In this document: in pieces, positions 56,201 through 64,000 of the stretch
Numbering within the stretch: the first letter of the stretch is position 1
Layout: each line of letters begins with the position of its first letter
Assembly (NCBI RefSeq): GCF_039555335.1
Contig: NC_092641.1
Coordinates: 30,812,848-30,876,847 of the forward strand
Direction: 5' to 3'
DNA length: 64,000 bases
DNA from: Amphiura filiformis
Taxonomy: Eukaryota; Echinodermata; Ophiuroidea; Amphilepidida; Amphiuridae
Program-made: the position numbers and the translations under genes
The notes under the pieces: generated by a model
Seen by the model: the letters and a program-made list of their open reading frames with translations, nothing else
Told to the model about the DNA's origin: nothing
The model's database searches: none

Positions 56201-59200
56201 CAATAGAATTATTATCGTGACTATAATGTTCTAATTAATTTGAAATATATTAATTTGTTGTTGTTTATTTCAGAAGTACGTAGACAATTTTAAGTTAAAT
56301 CGTAGATAGTTAGAATATCATATTGCATATATTTCTATAAATAAACAACATATATTCCATTATTATTTCTTTAAAAATAAATTATAAAAATTCATTTTAA
56401 ACTACTTTTCATGTGAGAATGTACCAGATATGACCCTCTTCACTCTCATTGGATTTCTGATCGCACATCCACGGCAGGGTCTATCAAGTTGAGTAGGCCT
56501 GCAATGCATACCCCTTTTTAGGAACCTGTAAATACTAGTCATAATTAGGGCAAACTGAATTACTTACAGCTCCTATGTAGGCCTGTGTATCAAGGACTGT
56601 ATCATAACGCTGTTTAGGGATATATGCTATACAGGGTGTCCCAGAATGATCTGTACCGGGAAAGATGGAATTTTTTAGGTATGAAGGGCATGTTAAATGT
56701 TCATATTGTTTTACATTTTAAGTTTTACATATATTTAGCTTTCTCAGATTTTTTAGATTTTAAAATTGGACGTTTCTAGTAGAAGTTATAGAAGATTGCG
56801 TAAAATGGTGAATTCTAAGTTTTGACAACGCAACCTATTTTGAAAATCTAACATTACTAACCGTTCAGCACAAAGTTCTTTGGAAAAAGTTATGCAGGTA
56901 TTTTAGTGGTGCCCTGTTCATATATCCACCAAATAGCCGATATCTATCTATTATTTATGACGTTACGAAGCAATCATTACATGGAATTAAGGATTTGCGG
57001 CCTAATCCCATTCTCTCTTTGGCAGTAGTTTTAGTTATTGTGGTGTGAGGTCCATGTCATTTGAAATGCTTGCAGAGGTCGAACTGGTTGTGGTACAATA
57101 AAGATGGCTCCTCAATTTATTGGGCAGCAGCGTAGATTTCTTTCAAAAACTTACTGGCAAACCGGCAGCTATGTTGAGACGCAAAGAAGATTCATTAGAC
57201 GATTTCCGCGAGCACGCGTTCCAGTCAAAGGAGCGATAGTGTATAACGTAAAGAAGTTTGACGAGCACAGAACTGTCAGGAATCGGCAGAGTGAAGCTTC
57301 AGGTGCTCGTAAGACTGTAAGAACTAGAGCGAACATTGCAGCTGTCTGGCAAGCTTTAAGGCCCAACCCCAACAGTAGTTGTCGTCGAAATGCTGTGCCA
57401 AACATCCCACGTTCTTTATTTAATCGTATCATGCCATTTTCAAGGGTATGCGAGTCGTTTGCGCTGAAAATGAAAAGCAGTTTTTCATTGATTTTACATT
57501 ATTGCATGCCACGCCAAAACAAATAAAGGTAGCGTGCTGAAATTAACAGAATAAGTAGGAGACATGTCCAGCATTATAATGCATGTATCAAAAATAGATA
57601 CACTGCCCGTCTTCTATTTTTAGTTATTTTTGCAAACACGGTACAAATCATTCTGGGACACCCTGTAGTTTTATCACACAAATACCTGTGTACGATGTTA
57701 TCATGTCATAAAACAACAATACAGTCAATTAAACAGGTTAAAGAGATCAAAAGTCCGTCTGATCAAAAGTCAGTCAATGTGCGATGAAGGCATAGGGTAT
57801 ACCTTTTATTACTTATAAAAAATAATTGATTAAAGAATCAGTATGACACAACACACTAAAATAATAATTGCGGTTTTCGCATAATGACGTATATTAGACT
57901 ATCGAATTCGCCCCGGAATTCGCCGAAGGCGGGGAGCGACCATCGGTTTCGCACTCTGTATCCAGTTTAAAACAAAGGGACGGTTCGTAGTTATTCATGG
58001 TTTGTCAATATGCATTTAATTATTTCCGCATACTGACGAATACTATAGACTATCGAATTCGCCGAAGGCTTGGAGCGACCATCGGTTTCGCCCTCTGTAG
58101 TCAGTTTAAAACAAAGGGACGGTTCGTAGTTATCCATGGTTCGTCAATATGCATTCCTCGTAAATCTGACTGACTGTACGAACCCCAGTGCAACATACAC
58201 GTACAAGGCTTGGCGCATATTATCGCAAGTATGAAGATAGTCATCTAGTTTTTTTAAATACACACGTGTGTGTGTTTTTAAGTCAAAGAATTCGGCACAG
58301 ATATGAGTAAATGTAAATATGACATGTGTCAATATATGACACGATCTTGACCGAGCAAAGTGTTAAGCAAATAACAAAGATATGTCGTCACCAGGGTCGC
58401 CAAATATTAGCGGCGTTTTATTTACCTTTCAATCGTAATTTTGACCAGAATTGAAAACTTATTCAAATTGTTTGCATACAGTAAGAACATGATTATAGGC
58501 CTCTGTTTACTCTAAATTCAATTTAGGAAACTAGTTTTGAGAGTGTGTGTATGGAGTGGATTTCACTCTTTAATTTACGCAATAACATTGTGTGTAGTTA
58601 TAGTAGAGTACAATAGTTAGAATCATAATTTTCCTATTTTAGCAACACAGGTTATATAAAGGTCATGAAAACGTTTTTATAACAACACTTTAAAATGTTA
58701 TCAAAATGCTAAACATTCTTGAAAAATATTTTGTCAACTCTTAAATAACATTATGTGTTAGAACGTTTTGCATTAAGGTTTTGAAAATGTTTTTGAAACG
58801 TTATTACAACGTTTTGATACCCTTTATATAACCCGACAATAAAATATTTTCTGTAAAACGTTTGATGGGTATATACTATATATAGTATAAGTTATAGCTG
58901 TTGGAGCAGAAACCTTTGAAGGCCCAACAAAAAATGTTTTGAAGATTTTTTTTTCCAATTGTTAGAAACCACATTCTTTAAAATAAAATACCGTAAAACC
59001 TCGTCTACAAGCATATAGAATGCTTTTGATGAAAGCTAAATTAATCAAGGCGCCATCCATCGACAAAATTATGACATTATGGAGTTTGAGCAAATAAATT
59101 ATTGATACAAGCATAATACAAACAAGTATTATTGTAAGACCAATCTATTGTATTGGCATATTTACGGCTGTTTCGTATTAATTTAGCTTTCATCAAAAAC

Positions 59201-62200
59201 TCCAAATATGCTTGTAGACGAGGTTTTATGGTATACCAAAAACACCCGGTGTAAACACCCAGGCGCTCTGGTATGATGAACCAATGTGGTTCTCTATAAG
59301 CCTGAAGAACATTTCATGGTTTGCCAAAAGGTTCTCGACTCTCCATAGATTTAAATTTTCAAGAACTTTTTGAGGGTCTGGATAGGACAATTTATGACTA
59401 TTTTGAACTACCGTTATAATTATATTGTGTCATTTATTTTTGTTGCAGAATTATATGATTTTGGCCCAAGTTATGGAGACTCACAGCTAGCAATAGTGAA
59501 CGATGTGTCAGTAGAAGTAACACTATCTCAAGAATTCCCATATTTCAATAAATTATACAAAAAAGCATACGTAAGTATTAGGTGTATACACTGTAAAAAA
59601 TAATAATGTTAATTTCACAGCTGAAATGATGTGTGACTATAATCGGCAAACAAATGCCTGTAAATAAATTTTACAGCGTATTATACTGTAAAACTAAAAA
59701 ACAATAAAATGGTGTACAAATTTACATCAAACTGTAAATACAATGCAATTTACAGTAGGCCTTTTCTCAGTAGGCATTTCTCAGGCCTTATTGGCCTTCC
59801 TGCTTTTTTCCGCCATATATATTTTTTGTGTCTTTTGTATTTTCTTGTAATTGATATAGGCCTATTTCTTGATGTTGTTGTATTAGGCCTATATGGAAAT
59901 AAATAAATGAATGAAAAGGGTTTTCTGTTAAGGCATACACGCTGGAGATTCTCAAGTCTGGTCCCTGGGTCCTGCTTCTGGACCATAACTAACGACATAT
60001 CTCATAGATCGTGTTTATAGTGGGGAAATGTACGGTATTTTGGCGTATAAATTAATGTGCTCAAACAAGTTTTGAGACGTTTTCTTACACTATCAAGAAC
60101 CAATGAGCCAATACTGGGCTTGTTTGTACTCATTTTAATGCATTTTAATGCTGATTCCAAATATGGGCATGAAAATATACAATTTGTAAATTTGTAAATT
60201 TTAAAGAAAATTTGCAACTTGCCGTCATCAATCGGCGACACCAGTGTGAAGAAGGTTCACCAGGTATAAATTTGCACTGCATCTTTGCTTTTACAGATTA
60301 ATGAAAATGGCGTAGTATCAATGCTTGTACCAGTATCTGGTGCTGACCAGAAGGAGCCTCTACCAATTAACAACGAACAGGTAAGATACAACCTTGTGGA
60401 GACAAAAAATGCTCCATAAGGAGAAATTCAACACATGACATCAGAAATTGCTGTAAAGCGATTGAAGCAATAAAATAAAGGTTAAAAGGTCTCCAGAGGT
60501 TAATGGTATATGCCTATCCTATGGAGTATATATTTGGTCCTTTGTAGACACACGTTAATCCATGAGATAAAAAAAATTGGAAATTATTCAGAATTGTGTG
60601 ATCCACAAAGTATAGTGCTCGCGTAAGTGTGCACATTTACCCAGTCCTATTATATTCAAAGAAGCAACAATGATAGCAACGTAGACTTTCCTGTTTGTGG
60701 ATGTCCTCACACAAAAAGCACGCATCGTGACACTGCTCAATATTATCACAAAGCAACACACTTTGCTCGATAAGTATTTACGACGTGAATTCATCCAGGG
60801 ATCCAATACGTTTGCTATCGGACACGTAAAAAAACGTCAATTAGCTTCCATCAGGATTTACCTCTGACTTGAGAACAAACCTGTCCCTTGTCTACAGAGT
60901 ATCATAGTTCATGGACTTATTACTAAGCAATTATAATTCTGACAAGAGTCATGCATACGAGTATATTATAGGTGCCCTTTCCTGCTGAAGATTCAGTGAC
61001 TCGGAAAACCATTTGATATATAACCTGTTCATATTCTAATAACGTACACTGTAAAACATTGTGTTTTACATGAATTTTGCAACATGAATGTCTTTTATCA
61101 AGACAGACATGTCTTTAAATAAAATAAATAAATATATGTCTCACATCCTGTGAAGCCAGTCCCGAGATACTTTACGTAATGTACTCACGCGCCAAACCAC
61201 CAAGACTTCAGCTGCAGGTGTTAAAAGTCACGTCACTATATTATGAAAGACATGTCCATGTCACAGGAATAATGTATCCAAGACATGTCCAGTGGTGTAG
61301 ATTTCTTTTTGACATTGGTGGAGTGGGGTGGGGGTTGATATTTTGAAGTATAGTGAATCCAGCACCTTTTGGCGACAGAATAAGTTTATGGTATTTTATA
61401 AGTGTGCGCTTTGGGGGCTAAAATGGTTAAATATGAGGTTAATTTGGTCAAAACCCTACATACATGCGTCAACATTGGGGGGAGGGGGATGATTGTATGG
61501 ATCATCTCCCTGGCAAAATATTGGGGTGATTTATCCCCCCCCCCTCCCCCACCTCATCCCTCATCAGGGATCTACGCCTATGGGCATGTCCATGTCACAG
61601 GAACAATGTCATATCTCCATTAAATACAATTTTAATTCCAGTGTTGTTTCTGTAGGAATAACATAACGTATCATTATACTTTTTTGTTCGTATAAAAATA
61701 TTTTTACAGAGAGTTCTAATCGCTCCATTTTGGGCCAGTGTTGATATCACTGAAGGCGGCAACGTATACTATCGTCAAGTCGGTGGCACAGACGATGTAC
61801 TAGACAGAGCTACGTCTGAAATCAGGACGTGCTTTCTCCCCGAGTTTGAATTTACCGCAACTTATGCTGTGATTGTAACGTGGGATCGGGTGTCTTTCTT
61901 TGGACATGAGACGACGAATAACATAAACCCCGTAAGTTATTTTTGATAAGATACTGATGCTCATTATCCATGATATTGGGCGCATGGCAGAAACTCGTTG
62001 CGTTGGCAACCTGAAAATGCTTAATTACGCTGTAATTATTCCTTAAACAAATCAGTTCCATGTTGCCAACTTTTCATCTGATTTTTTTTAATTTGATTTG
62101 TTTGGGTTTTGACAACCCTGGATAACCCAAGAAAGCCTCTATTGAAGCTTATTTCCATTGGGGTCCATTTGAACACCGGGACGGGTTGGGAACAGTTAGG

Positions 62201-62985
62201 GGTTAACACCCTACTCTTTTCGAAACTGACTGCGAGATACATGTACAGGCATAGCTCTCTGTACACGGGACCGACGGCTTAACGTCCCATCCGAAGGAGT
62301 ACTTTCATGATTCATTTACCCAATTACATGGGGAGAGCGGATGTCTGAATTTAATCTACAGATGTTTCCAATAAATTTCAGACATTTTTGTCCAAGTCAA
62401 TATCCCAGCAAATTTCCGCTGCCGGGAATTGAACCCGGGACCTCATGCACTAAAGGCAAGTACCCTAACCATTAGACCACGCTCTCCACAAAAAAAAAGT
62501 GGTAATAACCATTCTATGGCCAAAAATACGTCCAGCAAAATACACCTGTTACCAGCTGTTAACATTAACAACCAAATGCCTCATGCGATGCGCAGGATTT
62601 CATAAGTTAGGCAGATGCGCCCACCACTGTCAGTCGAAGTCACTTCCAGGAAAGCTGGACTGAAGAAGGTCATCTGATGTCAAATAATGTGTCTCTTTTT
62701 ACATAAAGCTGTCAAGAAAAAATGCTTAATACTTTAAGGGACTTATAGCGTAATCTGTAACCACTGTAGAAATGTAATTATATCCATTATTTAATACATT
62801 CGCTGATAATATGGCGGGTAATATGGATTATTTTTTTGCCTCACCAGTTAAACACATTCCAGTTGGTGCTAGCATCTGATGGTATAAATTCATTTGCGTT
62901 CTTCCTGTACGATAATATTGAATGGAATGCTGGAACGGATGACCAAGGGGATCCAGAGTATGGTACGGGCAGGTTCGGAGCCACG
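53132..62985 (+). CDS. Secreted NIDO-domain protein, 5' part of gene (partial)
   Basis: Exons 53132-53201, 55374-55397, 59449-59570, 60297-60380, 61710-61931 and 62848-62985 join in frame to 220 codons, and the gene runs past the window end. Residues 1-24 look like a signal peptide (MKISSG, then FLVLTSILISVSC). The rest reads as a NIDO domain: LYDFGPSYGDS, INENGVVS, IAPFWASVDITEGGNVYYR, then WDRVSFFGHE and LNTFQLVLASDG. NIDO is an extracellular domain found in nidogen, alpha-tectorin, SNED1 and MUC4-type proteins. Without the downstream domains I cannot say which of these it belongs to. It is probably extracellular matrix or membrane-bound. No other gene lies close by on this strand. Confidence 0.88.
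53595..53943. mobile_element. MITE with TGTAAAAGAGTGAAAACTCA termini, in NIDO intron 1
   Basis: Left TGTAAAAGAGTGAAAACTCA and right TGAGTTTTTCACTCTTTTAC. The interior repeats ACTCTTTTTGAGTGG words on both arms. About 350 bp. Confidence 0.88.
54960..55272. mobile_element. Inverted-repeat element in NIDO intron 1
   Basis: ACACTGGGTAAAT near the left and TTTTACCGAGTG at the right. A strong inner hairpin (TTAAAATGACACTTTTAC, ACCAAATTTGGTA-type) lies at 55132-55205. Confidence 0.65.
55374..55397 (+). CDS. NIDO gene exon 2: candidate 24-nt symmetric microexon
   Basis: Preceded by a good acceptor (GTCTATCTTTCAG) and followed by GTATAT, phase 1 on both sides, so it can be included or skipped without a frameshift. 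It encodes DLYEYGPF, very like ELYDFGPS at the start of the next exon. It could be a used microexon that doubles the N-terminal motif, or a decayed exon copy. Confidence 0.5.
55491..55590. repeat. 100-bp hairpin, GGATGAAAT ends
   Basis: GGATGAAATAAAAACTCGAC and CGCC pair with GTCGAGTTTTGATTTCATCC, 94 bases after the microexon. The arms also share TTCCGT and ACGGAA. Confidence 0.8.
56632..57665 (+). mobile_element. TA-flanked Tc1/mariner-like deletion derivative
   Basis: 1034 bp. Left CAGGGTGTCCCAGAATGAT and right ATCATTCTGGGACACCCTG are exact inverses, each next to TA. It carries the N-terminal helix-turn-helix part of a transposase at 57104-57435 but no catalytic region. Confidence 0.9.
57104..57526 (+). 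pseudogene. Truncated transposase, helix-turn-helix N-terminus only
   Basis: 140 codons from ATG to TAA. QRRFLSKTYWQTGSYVETQR, RRFPRARVP and VRTRANIAAVWQAL have the pattern of the DNA-binding N-terminus of IS630/Tc1/mariner-like transposases (DUF4817-type, S-x-x-E-x-Q-R-x-F..RFP). After about residue 110 (FNRIM) the match ends and the frame reads unrelated sequence. The DDE catalytic domain is absent, so it cannot be an active transposase. Confidence 0.75.
57878..58152. repeat. Two tandem ~140-bp units
   Basis: TAGACTATCGAATTCGCC, GGAGCGACCATCGGTTTCGC, CAGTTTAAAACAAAGGGACG and GTTCGTAGTTAT recur at about 145-base spacing. In unit 1 GAATTCGCC is doubled. Confidence 0.88.
58640..58870. repeat. 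AAACGTTTT-type repeat element
   Basis: AAAACGTTTTTATAAC, GAACGTTTTGCATTAAGG, ACAACGTTTTGATACCC and TAAAACGTTTGATGGG. Related to 43790-43990 and 39300-39465. Confidence 0.6.
58988..59234. mobile_element. MITE with ATACCGTAAAACCTCGTCTA termini
   Basis: Left ATACCGTAAAACCTCGTCTA and right TAGACGAGGTTTTATGGTAT. Arms continue through CAAGCATAT and AAAGCTAAATTAAT; 247 bp in the intron before NIDO exon 3. Confidence 0.88.
59449..59570 (+). CDS. NIDO gene exon 3: start of NIDO domain
   Basis: 122 nt between TTTGTTGCAG and GTAAGT, phase 1 in and phase 0 out. LYDFGPSYGDS and FPYFNKLYKKAY match the usual opening of NIDO-containing proteins (LYPFG..GD, then FPFFG..Y). Confidence 0.88.
60297..60380 (+). 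CDS. NIDO gene exon 4
   Basis: 84 nt between GCTTTTACAG and GTAAGA, phase 0 on both sides. INENGVVS corresponds to the conserved N-x-N-G turn that precedes the NIDO core. Confidence 0.88.
61290..61582. mobile_element. hAT-like MITE with near-perfect 8-bp flank repeat
   Basis: CAGTGGTGTAGAT at left, ATCTACGCCTATG at right. Flanks GACATGTC (61282) and GGCATGTC (61583) differ at one base. The interior matches 33271-33478. The host sequence nearby repeats CATGTCCATGTCACAGGAA, which weakens the flank evidence a little. Confidence 0.7.
61710..61931 (+). CDS. NIDO gene exon 5: core of NIDO domain
   Basis: 222 nt between TTTTTACAG and GTAAGT, phase 0. It contains APFWASVD, GGNVYYRQV, VLDRATSEI and VTWDRVSFFG, the most diagnostic parts of the domain. 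Confidence 0.93.
62090..62488 (-). mobile_element. tRNA-derived SINE, full-length copy
   Basis: On the minus strand the head reads GAGAGCGTGGTCTAATGGTT (box A type), and GGTTCAATTCCCGG is a box B. The body follows, with GGGACGTTAAGCCG and AGTTTCGAAAAGAGTAGGGT, then GTTGTCAAAACC near the tail. The head looks like a pol III promoter of tRNA origin. The copy at 2643 shares the body only. Confidence 0.88.
62848..62985 (+). CDS. NIDO gene exon 6: C-terminal part of NIDO domain
   Basis: 138 nt between GCCTCACCAG and GTAAGA, phase 0. NTFQLVLASDG, FAFFLYDNIEWNAG and GRFGAT match the NTFQ..L..DG, F..Y..I.W..G and G..A order of the domain. The next exon (expected to start with a GFN-type motif) is not found before 64000. 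Confidence 0.92.
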
Positions 62986-64000
62986 GTAAGAAAGATGATT
63001 TTAACAAAGAGTAAAACAAAAATAAGTACCCCTTTGAATTTGTTTCCATGTTTCAAAAAGCATGTCTTGAAAGCATGATTGAAAATATTTTGACATACAT
63101 CATTAATATCAGCTACAGACTCATAGCCTATTCATATCCCATATCAATTTGTAAGCACTCTTTAGCAAAGTCATAGTTCATTGAATCTACAACCGTATGA
63201 CAAAACAGGCGAAAATAGTAACTTTTTGCACAAGATTTGCAATTTAAAGAGAATTGGCCATTGCTCATTCTAATGATGCTAGTATATGGACAATATAAGT
63301 GTGCTTTTTCATTTAATGACATAAAATTTGAAAAATATTGTAAGGAACACTTGAGGTTTTGACTTTGAAACCTACATTTTGGTCCAAAAATGTGGTTGGA
63401 TAGGTAGTTTTCAATAAATTTATCACATTCGCCTTGCTATATAACATTGAATTGCGTTATCTGTTGACCTAGTGACGAAAAGTGTTTTAGGGGGAAGTGT
63501 TAGCTAAAAATTCTGATTGGATGAAGGGAACACTTGAGATTTTGACAAAAACCAATCAAAGAGGCCCATTTTTCAGTTAGAAGCTCCACAGCTCTTACGA
63601 TGCTATGCACTCAACCGTGTAGTGTAATCAAAGACTGTGTGGAGACAATTCACTGCTTGCTTGAGAGCTCTTGGACGAAAATGTGTGCTCATGTATATCG
63701 AGGTGGAAACTGTGCGCATGATGGTTTATAAGAGAATCATTTTTGTATAGAAACCTTTCCATATGAGTGGTTCTAATCCCAGAGTGTTCTGATACCTGAG
63801 CAGTCAGACATCAATGGAGAGATTGCTTTTTGTCAAAAGTCGTAAAAATGGGTATCCTTTTACAGGAGGGTGGTTAAACAGAATCACTATGTGCATGCAC
63901 TTTCTGTTTGACCAGAATATGGCAATTGCAATCGGGCGCTTGCATTTTAATCAGGCACCCGGTATCAGGAAAACTTGCATTATAATCAGGCAACCATTAT

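Noticed and set aside
56273-56300. Another NIDO gene microexon after TTTATTTCAG
   Set aside because: The frame that would follow phase 1 meets a stop within seven codons and has no good donor.
62418-62488. A functional tRNA gene on the minus strand
   Set aside because: The head has box A and B but the acceptor arms do not pair cleanly, and it continues into a SINE body shared with 2643-2931.

Overview
The window is animal nuclear DNA: spliced genes with GT-AG introns, few coding bases and many short palindromic transposons. The gene families are metazoan (a SORL1/SorLA-type sorting receptor, a C2H2 zinc-finger protein and a secreted NIDO-domain protein). The receptor tail resembles the vertebrate one closely but not exactly, so an invertebrate deuterostome (echinoderm or hemichordate) is my best guess. 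The sequence alone does not fix the clade.

Layout. (1) 797-19628, + strand: the 3' half of a SORL1-like gene in eleven recognisable exons. It covers the end of one fibronectin type III (FN3) domain, four complete FN3 domains, the transmembrane segment, the FANSHY retromer motif and the terminal acidic/GGA-type motif, with a poly(A) signal at 20077. Two oddities lie inside it: a five-unit tandem array of about 172 bp that repeats the splice acceptor and 5' part of one exon (7218-8075), and a one-base frameshift in exon 7 (near 14491). (2) 20.1-39.6 kb: intergenic DNA made mostly of non-autonomous DNA transposons, a hAT-like element with a perfect 8-bp target duplication, two nearly identical 0.47-kb elements and two minisatellites. 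(3) 39606-43086, + strand: an intact 1152-codon open reading frame for a six-finger C2H2 protein whose C-terminal third has three copies of an unrecognised domain of about 80 residues. (4) 43.1-53.1 kb: intergenic, with more foldback elements. (5) 53132 to beyond the window end, + strand: the 5' end of a secreted protein with a signal peptide, a 24-nt symmetric microexon and a NIDO domain. Its introns hold a TA-flanked Tc1/mariner-like deletion derivative, a tRNA-derived SINE and several MITEs.

The three genes share strand but show no sign of joint function: SORL1 sorts cargo between Golgi and endosome, the zinc-finger protein is probably nuclear, and the NIDO protein is probably extracellular. 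The strongest non-genic signal is the repeat landscape. At least eight structurally different elements have TTAA at both ends, which suggests piggyBac-type mobilisation. A separate hairpin family (GGGCTATTCC ends) occurs about 16 times before 28.2 kb, and I saw none after that point.
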